From NCBI RefSeq assembly GCF_900129885.1, contig NZ_FQXE01000001.1, positions 62,001-126,000 on the forward strand: 64,000 nt of DNA, given 5' to 3'. Shown in pieces: positions 7,877-16,684 of this stretch. The notes under the pieces are model-generated. The model saw only the letters and a list, made by a program, of their open reading frames with translations. It did no database searches and had not been told where the DNA came from. The stretch's first letter is position 1. The number at the start of each line of letters is the position of its first letter. The position numbers were made by a program, and so were the translations under genes. The stretch comes from Pollutimonas bauzanensis (lineage in GTDB: Bacteria > Pseudomonadota > Gammaproteobacteria > Burkholderiales > Burkholderiaceae_B).

Positions 7877-10066
7877 TCAGAAAGCGTAGGACAGGCCCAC
7901 GCCCAGCGTGCGCCCGCGCGCTGGCGCGCCGTAGGCGACCGAAGGCGGGGCGAAGTAACCGTACAGGTCGGGCTGCTCATCAAGCAGGTTGTTCCCCCAG
8001 ACGTAGTACTCCGCGCGGCCATTGGCAATACCCAGTCGCATATCCACCTTGTGGTAGGCACTCAGATCGAAATGATTCTGTGGGTCAGCGGGGCGGGAAC
8101 CCACGTACTGATAGTCCACACGGGCATCGAATACGGGCGAAGACAAGCCCAGAAACCCGGGCAATGCTTTGCGATAGGTCGCGCCCAGCGCAACGCTCCA
8201 CCGCGAGACGTCCGGCATGCGGTTTCCCGCCATGACATCGCCATCGCCTATCCCTGTCACCGTGGTTGCGATCTCGGCGTCGATGAAGCTCAAGCCGGCG
8301 GTAAACGCCAGACCATTGTCCAGCCGCCATACGCCTTCGAGCTCGGCCCCCTTGCTGCGGGTATCGGCATTCATGACGCTGACCACATAGGTCGCCGAAT
8401 CATAAGAAAGCAGATGGTTGTTGTGAACCCGATTCATGTAGACCGAGCCGTTCAAGCCATAGCGCCGATCGGCGCTTTCCATCTTGAAACCCAATTCGAA
8501 CGAATCCGTCTTGGCGGACTTGTATGGTTCGCTGTCGGCCGGTTGCGCGGCATAGTCATTAAACCCGCCCGGGTTATAGCCACGCGCATAAGTCCCGTAA
8601 AGCGATGTATTGGGCGTGAGCGCGTAAGACAGCGCGACGCGCCCGGTCGTGAAGCTATCGTCGAGCTTGCGATGATCGCCGGTGACCTGGCCGCTGCCGT
8701 GATACTGTCCGTCATAGGTCTTGCGATCCCAGGATTGACGCAGCCCCGTGGTGAGCTTGAGCGCATCGGTGAGCGGATACGTTGCCTCGCCATACACGCC
8801 ATAGCGCTCGGTGGTGAAGTCGCGATAATTGGCGCTGGCGTTGCCGTAGGTATTGCGTGGCGTGTCATAGGAGCGATCCGATTTCGAAAACGACAGGCCG
8901 GTCACCCAGAAGACTTTCGATTGCGGCAGCGAGCCCAGGCGCAGGTCCTGCGTCAGCATGCGTTCGCGGGCTTCATCCACGTTCCAGAACTCGCTGCTGC
9001 CTCGACCCATCGCGTTTTGCAAACGCGCGTCGTAGACCACGGGTGCAATATTGTAGGTGTCGGTGAATGCCGTGATGGCCGTCAAGCGGCTGCCCGTGTA
9101 GCGGTGGTCCAGTTCCAGGGCATATCGCTCCACTGTCTTTTTTGCATCGTCGAGCAGGGACGGATCCATATCCACGATGGGCGGTTTGCCATAGGGCCGC
9201 AAAACGAGCTGCTCGCCCAGATGCTGCATTTTATGGCGCTCGGCCGACACCAGCGCACTGGTATCAGGGGTGATATCCCACAGCAGGCTGCCGCGAAACG
9301 CCAGATCACGCGGTTTGGACAAGGGCGCGCCGCTGCGGCTGTTTTCGATCCAATGGTCCGAGCCGCTGCCGCGAATCGCCAAGCGCCCGGCCAAGCTATC
9401 GGTCAAGGCCCCGCCAACAGCGGCTTCCGTCAGAAACTGTTTGTCCTGCCCGTACTCAACGCGCGCATAACCCTCGGTCTCGCGCGTCGGCTGGCGCGTC
9501 GCGAGGTTGATGCCTCCGGCTTCTCCCATGCCGCCAAACAATGTGCCCTGAGGTCCTTTGAGAATCTCGACCTGGTCCACGTCCAGGGTGCCAATGGAAA
9601 TGTTCCGCATGGACATCGGACTGCCGTTCACGTTCATCGCTACGGAGCTGTCGTCCATGCTCATGGGGTACAACGCCCCCACCCCGCGTATATAAATCGT
9701 GGACACATTCGCGCCGCCCGACGAATTGATGTTTACACCGGGCGTGGCGCGCAGCACCTGTTCGACACTGAGCAAGCGACGCTCGGTCAGTGTCTCGCCC
9801 GAGATGACAGACAGGCCGTAAGGCAGGTCCTTGGCGCTTTCATCGCTGCCGCGCGCATGTACCGTAATCGCCGGCAAAGTGAGCCCCTGCGCATCCGACT
9901 CCGGAGATGGCGTGCTTTCATCGACCGCCGATGCGTGGGCCGCGCCGGTTTGCTGCGCCTGAGCCGCGCCACTGCCCAGCGCGAGCGCCACCGCCAGAAT
10001 GGACATCGGAAAGACTGGCGCCAGGGACAGGCCTGCGCCGGCGGGAGATGAGTAGCGGAAATTCAT
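7877..10066 (-). CDS. TonB-dependent siderophore receptor
   Basis: A product of 729 residues with a signal peptide (MSILAVALALGSGAAQA), a plug domain (LSVEQVLRATPGVNI, IYIRGVG, LKGPQGTLFGGMGEAGGINL) and a beta-barrel ending in the aromatic outer-membrane sorting residue (GLSYAF). ATG at 10066 has an AAGG ribosome site upstream and places the signal peptide correctly. It heads the minus-strand operon with the MFS and ABC genes and is divergent from the AraC regulator. A Fur-box-like palindrome lies between them, so iron repression is expected. The family moves ferric siderophores or other large ligands across the outer membrane; a yersiniabactin/pyochelin-like ligand is suggested by the context only. 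Confidence 0.92.
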   Translation of the reverse strand: MNFRYSSPAGAGLSLAPVFPMSILAVALALGSGAAQAQQTGAAHASAVDESTPSPESDAQGLTLPAITVHARGSDESAKDLPYGLSVISGETLTERRLLSVEQVLRATPGVNINSSGGANVSTIYIRGVGALYPMSMDDSSVAMNVNGSPMSMRNISIGTLDVDQVEILKGPQGTLFGGMGEAGGINLATRQPTRETEGYARVEYGQDKQFLTEAAVGGALTDSLAGRLAIRGSGSDHWIENSRSGAPLSKPRDLAFRGSLLWDITPDTSALVSAERHKMQHLGEQLVLRPYGKPPIVDMDPSLLDDAKKTVERYALELDHRYTGSRLTAITAFTDTYNIAPVVYDARLQNAMGRGSSEFWNVDEARERMLTQDLRLGSLPQSKVFWVTGLSFSKSDRSYDTPRNTYGNASANYRDFTTERYGVYGEATYPLTDALKLTTGLRQSWDRKTYDGQYHGSGQVTGDHRKLDDSFTTGRVALSYALTPNTSLYGTYARGYNPGGFNDYAAQPADSEPYKSAKTDSFELGFKMESADRRYGLNGSVYMNRVHNNHLLSYDSATYVVSVMNADTRSKGAELEGVWRLDNGLAFTAGLSFIDAEIATTVTGIGDGDVMAGNRMPDVSRWSVALGATYRKALPGFLGLSSPVFDARVDYQYVGSRPADPQNHFDLSAYHKVDMRLGIANGRAEYYVWGNNLLDEQPDLYGYFAPPSVAYGAPARGRTLGVGLSYAF

Positions 10067-10157
10067 AAGCAGCCTTAATGAAGAGATCACGAAAAACATG
10101 TCGTCCAGCGCAGCTGGTTTCCACCGAACCGACATTGCGTGCGCAAGACAATTGGAT

Positions 10158-10176
10158 GATAATGAGTTTCATTTAT
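10158..10176. promoter_or_regulatory. Fur-box-like palindrome
   Basis: GATAATGAGTTTCATTTAT matches most positions of the classical 19-base Fur consensus (GATAATGATAATCATTATC). It lies in the divergent promoter region between the receptor (start 10066) and the AraC regulator (start 10257), where iron-dependent repression would be expected. Confidence 0.65.
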
Positions 10177-10183
10177 GTTTCTA

Positions 10184-10217
10184 CCCGAATCTAATCACGC
10201 GGCCCGGATCTAATCAC
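10184..10217. repeat. Tandem 15-bp direct repeats, probable AraC-family operator
   Basis: CCCGAATCTAATCAC at 10184-10198 recurs as CCCGGATCTAATCAC at 10203-10217, one mismatch, with a 19-base period (about two helical turns). Direct repeats upstream of the regulator gene are typical for PchR/YbtA-type AraC activators. It lies between the Fur-like box and the regulator start. Confidence 0.6.
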
Positions 10218-10256
10218 TATTCCGAACGCACTTGCCTTCCCGGATCTCTGCTTGCC

Positions 10257-11240
10257 ATGACATCGTCCGCCACAGCTGGCTTGCTACCCGTCTCCCAGAT
10301 GGTTGCCGACACCTCGGTCTTGCGCCTGGACCGAGGCAGCCAGTGCAGCGTGACGACCCTGCGGCTGCAGGACGGTGCCGATCTGGTCTACTGGAGCAGC
10401 CGGTTCGAAGAGAAGCACGATATCCCCCTGCAGGACGACAGCGATCGCGTCCACTTCAGTTTCAACAGCCAACTGCAGGGCAGCGCCACCTGCCGCTTTG
10501 ACACACTGCAAGGCGGGCGCGCATATACTCTTGCGGGCGGCTTTGGCAACATCAGCTATGGGCCAGGACGCCGCGGCCACTACTGCCAGCAAGGCCTACT
10601 GAACAATCTGACGGTTATGGTTCACCCCGACGTGTTGAGCGCCTGGACGCACGACATGGATACAGGCCTGGGCGAAGCACTGCGTTCAGGCGCGTGCTTC
10701 CTGCAAGGGCATCACGGCGCGGAGTTGCATCGCACCGCCATCTGCCTGGCAGGCAGCCTGAATGCCACAACAGAAGGACACGGAACGCCCAGCCGCCATA
10801 GCCTGTGGATACGGGCACAAAGCCTGGCGCTGGTCGGTCTCTTTCTTGAGAGCCGCGGACGGCAGGAAACGTCTATGTCCGCCGCGATGCAGAAACGGAT
10901 GGCGCGGGTGCACGATCGTCTGCTGTCCGACCTGAGTTGCGCGCCCACCCTGCTGGAACTTGCCACTGAGGCAGGCACGAGCGTGCCCACACTGGCACGC
11001 GCCTTTCGCCGACAATACGGGCAGAGCGTCTACAGCCTGTTCCAGCAAGAGCGCATGCAGCACGCCCGCACGCAACTGCTGCGCGGGCAATTCAGTGTCA
11101 TGCATGTGGCGACCGATCTGGGCTATTCCAACGCAAGCCACTTTGCTGCGGCGTTTCGGAAACACTTTGGGGTCAATCCGTCCGCGGTGAAGGAAAGTCG
11201 TCGAGGTGGCGCGCAAAAGCGTCCAGGGTCGCCTCGCTGA
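10257..11240 (+). CDS. AraC family regulator (PchR/YbtA-like)
   Basis: A product of 327 residues. The C-terminal 100 residues hold two helix-turn-helix motifs ([20 protein letters not shown] and [20 protein letters not shown]), the AraC/XylS signature. The N-terminal part has no recognised enzyme motif and probably binds ligand, as in PchR and YbtA, which sense ferric siderophore. ATG at 10257 is preferred; the frame is open further upstream, but that would run through the operator region. Its last 68 bases overlap the 3' end of the convergent mntR gene. It probably activates the divergent receptor operon. Confidence 0.88.
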   Translation: MTSSATAGLLPVSQMVADTSVLRLDRGSQCSVTTLRLQDGADLVYWSSRFEEKHDIPLQDDSDRVHFSFNSQLQGSATCRFDTLQGGRAYTLAGGFGNISYGPGRRGHYCQQGLLNNLTVMVHPDVLSAWTHDMDTGLGEALRSGACFLQGHHGAELHRTAICLAGSLNATTEGHGTPSRHSLWIRAQSLALVGLFLESRGRQETSMSAAMQKRMARVHDRLLSDLSCAPTLLELATEAGTSVPTLARAFRRQYGQSVYSLFQQERMQHARTQLLRGQFSVMHVATDLGYSNASHFAAAFRKHFGVNPSAVKESRRGGAQKRPGSPR

Positions 11241-11679
11241 CGTAATGTTCGATGCCCTCGGCATCCCTGCGGGCAGAGTCTTCATCCACGCCGATGGCCA
11301 CCAGGAATTGCTCGACGATCTGGTGCCGCCTGCGGCTGATTTCCGCCAGCTTCTCTCCTGCCTCGGTCAGAAAGACGCCCCGGTAAGAGCGCTGCACAAC
11401 GAATCCGGAGTCGATCAATCGCGCCAGCATCTTGGCCACGGTCGGCTGGCTCACACCCAGGCGACAGGCCAAATCCACCTGGCGGGCCTCGCCCCCCTCA
11501 CGGAGCAAGTCCGAAATCAGTTCCACGTAATCGTCTACCAGTTCCTGGCGACGGGCATTGCGCACATGCCGGAAGCTGTCGGCCTGCAGCGTTACATCAC
11601 GCAGACCGGACTCTCTGGCAGGATGGGCGATGTCGCCAGCCTGGACTTGCGTGTTGCTACAGGCCGCAGTTTCTGACAT
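11173..11679 (-). CDS. mntR: Manganese-responsive regulator MntR (DtxR family)
   Basis: A product of 168 residues with an N-terminal winged helix ([24 protein letters not shown]) and the DtxR-family metal/dimerisation segment ([31 protein letters not shown]). The family represses Mn or Fe importers when metal-loaded. There is no C-terminal SH3-like domain, as in MntR. AGGAG stands upstream of ATG 11679. It is divergent from the SitABCD-type importer, with a palindrome between them. Its 3' end overlaps the AraC gene tail-to-tail by 68 bases. Confidence 0.9.
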   Translation of the reverse strand: MSETAACSNTQVQAGDIAHPARESGLRDVTLQADSFRHVRNARRQELVDDYVELISDLLREGGEARQVDLACRLGVSQPTVAKMLARLIDSGFVVQRSYRGVFLTEAGEKLAEISRRRHQIVEQFLVAIGVDEDSARRDAEGIEHYVSEATLDAFARHLDDFPSPRTD

Positions 11680-11767
11680 AGGGATCTCCTATCTTTTTAT
11701 TTGACAAACCCGCTCTGATTCCTTGCATCGAAGGCGTAAGCGTACGGCCAATAATAACCTAGACAAT

Positions 11768-11790
11768 AAAATATAGCAGGTGTTATATTT
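11768..11790. promoter_or_regulatory. Inverted repeat, probable MntR operator
   Basis: AAATATA at 11768-11774 and TATATTT at 11784-11790 form a perfect inverted repeat with a nine-base spacer, in the region between mntR and the importer operon. Position and AT-rich symmetry fit a DtxR/MntR operator that would control the importer and perhaps mntR itself. Confidence 0.5.
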
Positions 11791-11838
11791 GACTTCCAAG
11801 GTAGAAAAAATTTCTATCGCCCATCGGGGAAAGACAGA

Positions 11839-12750
11839 ATGAGCGCCGCCCGCAGCCCAAGAAGAACACTGCTCGCCGTCGCGGCACTGATCGTTGCCCA
11901 AGGCTTGTTCAGTCCCGCGTCAAACGCGCAGGAAAAATTCAAAGTCGTGACGACCTTTACCGTCATCGCCGACATCGCCCGCAATGTGGCTGGCGAGGCC
12001 GCCACGGTTGTGTCCATCACAAAACCGGGCGCGGAGATTCACGAATACCAGCCGACGCCGGGCGACATCCTCCAGGCGCGCGATGCCCAGCTCATTCTTT
12101 GGAACGGGCTGGGCCTGGAGCTTTGGTTCGAAAAATTCTTCCGGCGCCTGTCCAATGTGCCCAGCGTCGTGGTCTCCGAAGGGGTCGAACCCATGGGCAT
12201 CGCCGAAGGCCCTTACACCGGGAAACCCAACCCGCACGCCTGGATGTCCCCTTCTTCCGCGCTGATCTATGTGGACAATATCCGCGATGCCCTCAGCCGG
12301 CACGACACAGCGAACGCGGACAACTATCGTGCCAACGCCGAGGCCTACAAACAAAAGATAAGCGCCACCATCGCTCCGATCCGGGCCGAACTCGAGGCCA
12401 TCCCGGAAGACCGCCGCTGGCTGGTGTCCAGCGAAGGAGCGTTCAGTTATCTTGCGCGCGACTTCGGCTTGAAGGAACTTTATCTTTGGCCCATCAACGC
12501 CGACCAGCAAGGCACCCCGCAGCAGGTACGCAAAGTCATCGATGCGGTCAAGGCCCATCACATACCCGCCGTGTTCAGCGAAAGCACCATTTCCGCGGAG
12601 CCCGCCCGGCAAGTGGCGCGCGAGACCGGCGCGAAGTATGGCGGCGTACTGTATGTCGACTCGTTAAGTGGTCCGGACGGTCCGGTACCCACCTACCTCG
12701 ACCTGTTGCGTGTGACCACAAGCACCATTGCGAAAGGCCTGGCCAAATAA
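11839..12750 (+). CDS. mntA: Mn/Fe ABC transporter substrate-binding protein (SitA/MntA-type)
   Basis: A product of 303 residues with a signal peptide ([20 protein letters not shown]) and the cluster A-I/ZnuA-like fold. Metal ligands are visible as histidines in EIHEYQPTP and NPHAWMSP, with the usual later Glu and Asp positions ([15 protein letters not shown]). There is no His-rich loop, which argues for Mn/Fe rather than Zn. It is the first of four genes with overlapping ends, preceded by the mntR operator, so MntR-controlled manganese or iron uptake is the likely role. Confidence 0.9.
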   Translation: MSAARSPRRTLLAVAALIVAQGLFSPASNAQEKFKVVTTFTVIADIARNVAGEAATVVSITKPGAEIHEYQPTPGDILQARDAQLILWNGLGLELWFEKFFRRLSNVPSVVVSEGVEPMGIAEGPYTGKPNPHAWMSPSSALIYVDNIRDALSRHDTANADNYRANAEAYKQKISATIAPIRAELEAIPEDRRWLVSSEGAFSYLARDFGLKELYLWPINADQQGTPQQVRKVIDAVKAHHIPAVFSESTISAEPARQVARETGAKYGGVLYVDSLSGPDGPVPTYLDLLRVTTSTIAKGLAK

Positions 12751-13661
12751 TGCAAAGTCTAGCGGCAGCCGACGGCGGCGGGATTGACGTCGCGCACGCA
12801 ACGGTAACCTACCGCAATGGCCTCACTGCGGTGCATGATGCGAGCTTTGCCATTCCGACAGGCACGATCACGGCGCTGGTGGGCGTCAACGGCAGCGGGA
12901 AATCGACCCTGTTCAAAGCCATCATGGGGTTCGTGCGATTGGCAGCAGGGGAAATTTCCGTGCTCGGCATGCCCGTGCAGGCCGCCATCCAGCGCAACCT
13001 GATTGCCTATGTGCCGCAAAGCGAGGAAGTGGACTGGAATTTCCCGGTGCTGGTGGAAGACGTCGTCATGATGGGGCGCTATGGACACATGAACTTCATG
13101 CGCCGGGCAAAAGCCGGCGACCACGAGGCGGTCGAGCAGGCGCTGATGCGGGTAGGCATGGCCGATTTTCGCAAGCGCCAGATCGGCGAGCTTTCCGGCG
13201 GCCAGAAAAAACGGATCTTCCTGGCTCGCGCACTGGCCCAGGATGGGCGCGTCATTCTGCTGGATGAACCTTTCGCCGGTGTCGATGTGCAAACGGAAGA
13301 CGCCATTATCCATTTGCTGAGCGGGCTGCGCGATGAAGGCCGGGTCATGCTGGTTTCCACGCACAATTTGGGAAGCGTGCCCGAATTCTGCGATCGCACG
13401 GTACTCATCAACCGTACGGTGCTCGCCCAGGGTTTGACCTCTGAAGTCTTCACGCGCGAGAATCTGGCCAAGACGTTCGGTGGAGTATTGCGCCACTTCG
13501 ATCTGGCGCCGGCCGACACCCATGCGCTGCGCCAAGCCGTCGGGATCATTACCGACGACGAACGGCCTCTGGTCATCTACGATGGCAAATCGGCGGTTCG
13601 CGAACGTCCGGAGCCGCCCGAGGGCGGCGACGGGGCCACCCACTGGGACGGGGCAAAGTAA
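12750..13661 (+). CDS. mntB: Mn/Fe ABC transporter ATP-binding protein
   Basis: A product of 303 residues. Walker A is GVNGSGKST near residue 45, the signature is LSGGQKKR and Walker B is [15 protein letters not shown] at 12750 overlaps the stop of the binding-protein gene as TAATG; the frame is open upstream but that part lies inside mntA. The C-terminal 50 residues extend past the ATPase core, as in YfeB/SitB proteins. It energises the two following permeases. Confidence 0.92.
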   Translation: MQSLAAADGGGIDVAHATVTYRNGLTAVHDASFAIPTGTITALVGVNGSGKSTLFKAIMGFVRLAAGEISVLGMPVQAAIQRNLIAYVPQSEEVDWNFPVLVEDVVMMGRYGHMNFMRRAKAGDHEAVEQALMRVGMADFRKRQIGELSGGQKKRIFLARALAQDGRVILLDEPFAGVDVQTEDAIIHLLSGLRDEGRVMLVSTHNLGSVPEFCDRTVLINRTVLAQGLTSEVFTRENLAKTFGGVLRHFDLAPADTHALRQAVGIITDDERPLVIYDGKSAVRERPEPPEGGDGATHWDGAK

Positions 13662-14530
13662 TGGCCGCCCTGCTGCTGGAGCCGTTTACCTACAACTATA
13701 TGGTCAACGCCATGTGGGTCTGCGCGCTGGTGGGCGGCGTGTGCGCGTTTCTTTCCTGCTATTTGATGCTCAAGGGCTGGTCGCTCATCGGCGACGCCCT
13801 GTCCCATGCCATTGTCCCGGGGGTCGCCGGCGCCTATATGCTCGGACTGCCTTTCTCGCTGGGCGCATTCTTCTCCGGCGCACTGGCCGCCGGCGCCATG
13901 CTGTTTCTCAACCAGCGCACCAAACTGAAGGAAGACGCCATCATCGGCCTGGTGTTCTCCGCCTTCTTCGGCGTCGGACTTTTCATGGTGTCCTTGTCAC
14001 CCATGTCCGTGAATATCCGCACGATCGTGCTGGGCAATGTTCTCGCGATCACCCCCGGCGACACCTTGCAACTGGCCATCATCGGCGGGCTATCACTCGC
14101 CATTCTTCTGGCCAAATGGAAGGATCTGATGGTCACCTTTTTTGACGAGAGCCACGCACGGTCCATTGGGCTGAACCCCGTCATGCTCAAGGTGCTGTTC
14201 TTCACCCTGCTATCGGCCTGCACCGTGGCGGCAATGCAGACGGTTGGCGCCTTTCTTGTGATCGCGATGGTGGTCACCCCGGGCGCAACGGCTTACTTGC
14301 TGACCGACCGATTTCCCCGGCTGTTGATGATCGCGGTGGCGATCGGCGCAGGCACCAGCTTTCTCGGCGCTTATATCAGCTATTTCCTGGATGGCGCGAC
14401 GGGCGGTATTATCATCGTCCTGCAAACGCTGATCTTTCTGACGGCATTTGTCTTTGCCCCGAAATACGGCGTATTGGCCGCAGGCCGCCGCGCAGCGCGG
14501 GCCTTGGTTCAGGAGCCATATACGCAATGA
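13661..14530 (+). CDS. mntC: Mn/Fe ABC transporter permease 1
   Basis: A product of 289 residues with about eight hydrophobic helices and ABC-3 family motifs (LMLKGWSLIGDALSHAIVPGV; VGAFLVIAMVVTPGATAYLL). It starts at the last base of the ATPase stop and ends four bases into the next gene. Having two permease genes in tandem is typical of SitABCD/YfeABCD/MntABCD. Confidence 0.9.
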   Translation: MAALLLEPFTYNYMVNAMWVCALVGGVCAFLSCYLMLKGWSLIGDALSHAIVPGVAGAYMLGLPFSLGAFFSGALAAGAMLFLNQRTKLKEDAIIGLVFSAFFGVGLFMVSLSPMSVNIRTIVLGNVLAITPGDTLQLAIIGGLSLAILLAKWKDLMVTFFDESHARSIGLNPVMLKVLFFTLLSACTVAAMQTVGAFLVIAMVVTPGATAYLLTDRFPRLLMIAVAIGAGTSFLGAYISYFLDGATGGIIIVLQTLIFLTAFVFAPKYGVLAAGRRAARALVQEPYTQ

Positions 14531-15393
14531 ATAGCGTACTCGACACCCTGCTGCTGCCGCTGCAAATCGATTTCATGCAACAGGCCGGGCTCATTTCGAT
14601 CGCAGTCGCCATTCCCACCGCGCTGCTTTCCTGCTTTCTCGTCGTCAAAGGCTGGGCGCTGATGGGCGACGCCATTTCCCACGCCGTTTTCCCTGGCGTG
14701 GTATTGGCCTATATCGCCGGTCTGCCCTTTGCCATCGGCGCGTTTTCGGCCGGCATGTGCTGCGCGCTGGCCGTCGGCTATCTGGCGGATAACAGCCGAA
14801 TCAAGCAGGACACCATCATGGGCGTCGTTTTTTCGGGCATGTTCGGACTAGGCATGGTGCTCTACACGAAGATCGAGAGCGATGTGCATTTGGACCATAT
14901 CCTGTTTGGCGACATGCTGGGCGTGGGGTGGCCCGACATCATCGAAAGCGCCATCATCAGCGCCGTCGTCGCCGGCGCCATCGCGCTCCGCTGGAAGGAC
15001 CTCTTGCTGCACGCATTCGATCCTATTCTCGCCAGGACCGTGGGCTTGCCGGTCCGTCTGCTGCATTACGGATTGCTTGCGCTGATCTCGCTGACGATAG
15101 TGGGGGCACTCAAGGCCGTGGGCATCATTCTGGCAATCGCGCTGCTCATTGCGCCGGGCGCCATCGCCTTGCTGGTGACGCGCAGCTTTGGCCTCATGCT
15201 GATCGTAGCCGTGATCGTCGCTGTCGCGGCCGCGGTAAGCGGAATCTGGATGAGTTTTTACCTCGACAGCGCGCCGGGGCCGACCATCGTCGTCTTGTTG
15301 TCCCTCATCTTCATCGCTGTCTTCGTCGGTTCTGTGCGGCGCGCGCACGTCGCACCGGCGCCGACACGGGAGCCAGGCGTCAAGCCAGGCTGA
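14527..15393 (+). CDS. mntD: Mn/Fe ABC transporter permease 2
   Basis: A product of 288 residues, paralogous to the preceding permease: VVKGWALMGDAISHAVFPGV near residue 40 and VGIILAIALLIAPGAIALL near 200. The ATGA overlap with the upstream gene implies coupled translation. It probably forms a permease heterodimer with the preceding protein. The operon ends here; a CCACTG...CAGTGG hairpin at 15403-15421 has no T-run. Confidence 0.9.
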   Translation: MNSVLDTLLLPLQIDFMQQAGLISIAVAIPTALLSCFLVVKGWALMGDAISHAVFPGVVLAYIAGLPFAIGAFSAGMCCALAVGYLADNSRIKQDTIMGVVFSGMFGLGMVLYTKIESDVHLDHILFGDMLGVGWPDIIESAIISAVVAGAIALRWKDLLLHAFDPILARTVGLPVRLLHYGLLALISLTIVGALKAVGIILAIALLIAPGAIALLVTRSFGLMLIVAVIVAVAAAVSGIWMSFYLDSAPGPTIVVLLSLIFIAVFVGSVRRAHVAPAPTREPGVKPG

Positions 15394-15694
15394 CCTCTAG
15401 AACCACTGGCGCAATCAGTGGAAATCTCGGCGCGCATCGAGGGCAAGTCCATTAAGCTGATGATCCGCTCAAGCTTCCCCACGGCGGGTATGACGGGGAA
15501 TGCCATCCCGAATCGCTGGCATTCGCGCATACCGCGAGTGTTATTCTTTCAATGGCATCGTCCCGGTGTTCGCCCATGGCGGCCCCCAGTAGCGGCAGCG
15601 CGCTTTCGCAGGTGGCGAAAAATGTATGCTTGGCGATGCCCCTCCGGCCCGAAGGGGCTGAAAATCATGCAACTAGTATAAAAGGACAAATCCG
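15394..15694. other. Non-coding stretch with two small hairpins
   Basis: No frame here gives a recognisable protein. A six-pair hairpin (15403-15421) follows the importer operon, and GCCCCT...AGGGGC pairs at 15638-15658 just before the hydrolase ribosome site (AAAAGGA). Neither has a T-tract. Possible decayed sequence; nothing identified. Confidence 0.4.
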
Positions 15695-16645
15695 ATGACA
15701 GCTGGCACAAGACTTCCGGGCACCCCTGACCCTATGCATATATGGCCAGGCGCGGGGGGCATCCGCATCGCGGGCGACGCCTGGGGAAATCCCGATGGCC
15801 CCTTGGTGGTGCTCCAACATGGCGGCGGACAAACCCGCCATGCTTGGGGGGGCACCGGTGCACTGCTCGGCGCCGCGGGCTATTACGCCGTTGCGTTCGA
15901 TGCGCGCGGCCATGGCGATTCGGATTGGGCGGGCGACGGATTGTATGGACAGGACGTGATGGTGCGGGATCTGGAATGCGTCATCGCGGCCCTGGGCAAG
16001 CACCGCCCGGTCCTGGTGGGCGCCTCCATGGGCGGCGGCACCAGCCTGGTGGCGGTTGGCGAAGGTCATGTCGACGCCACTGCCTTGATCATGGTGGACA
16101 TCGCGCCGCGCATCGAGCCTGAGGGAATCGACAAGATCCAGGCCTTCATGACGCAAAAGCCCGAGGGTTTCGATTCGCTGGAAGAAGTTGCCCAGGCCAT
16201 CAGCAACTATCAGCCTCAACGTGTGCGTCCCAAAAACCTCGATGGCCTTGTGAAGAATGTGCGCCTGGGCGCCGATGGCAAATACCACTGGCATTGGGAT
16301 CCGCGCATGCGCGCCGCCAAACGGGACCTGGAACGGCGCCAGCAGCGCCTGGAGGCGTGCGCACGGCGGCTTGCCCTGCCGACCTTGCTGGTGCGCGGCG
16401 GCTTGTCCGACGTGCTCAGCGAAGAAGGAGCGCAGGAGTTTCTGGCTCTTTGCCCGCACTGCGAATACGTTAATGTAACGAACGCCGGCCATATGGTGGC
16501 GGGAGACCGCAACGACATTTTCGGCACTTCGGTAATTGCGTTTCTGGGGCGTACGGTGCCGGTAGGCGCCGAACCAGTTCACCCCGCACATCCTGGGCGC
16601 GCGCCCGGCATCGAAGCAGGCGAAGATATTAACGACGTGCCGTAG
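15695..16645 (+). CDS. Alpha/beta hydrolase
   Basis: A product of 316 residues with the alpha/beta-hydrolase fold: oxyanion-type HGGG near residue 42, DARGHGDSDW near 69, the nucleophile elbow GASMGG with serine 111, and the catalytic histidine in NAGHMVAGDR near 277. Length and the elbow resemble epoxide-hydrolase/esterase/lactonase members. An AAAAGGA ribosome site supports the ATG. There is no signal peptide, so it is cytoplasmic. The convergent MFS gene gives no clear functional link; the substrate is unknown. Confidence 0.85.
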   Translation: MTAGTRLPGTPDPMHIWPGAGGIRIAGDAWGNPDGPLVVLQHGGGQTRHAWGGTGALLGAAGYYAVAFDARGHGDSDWAGDGLYGQDVMVRDLECVIAALGKHRPVLVGASMGGGTSLVAVGEGHVDATALIMVDIAPRIEPEGIDKIQAFMTQKPEGFDSLEEVAQAISNYQPQRVRPKNLDGLVKNVRLGADGKYHWHWDPRMRAAKRDLERRQQRLEACARRLALPTLLVRGGLSDVLSEEGAQEFLALCPHCEYVNVTNAGHMVAGDRNDIFGTSVIAFLGRTVPVGAEPVHPAHPGRAPGIEAGEDINDVP

Positions 16646-16684
16646 CCGCTCGCCCATTACCAGCGATTCCGGTTCAGCGCATTG

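Noticed and set aside
7808-10051. A 747-codon open frame on the + strand opposite the TonB receptor
   Set aside because: Its product has no recognisable domain, whereas the minus strand encodes a complete receptor. Long antisense frames are common in GC-rich genes with biased third positions.
15638-15658. GCCCCT/AGGGGC hairpin as a terminator
   Set aside because: It lies just upstream of a gene start with no T-run and no upstream gene on the same strand close enough to need it.
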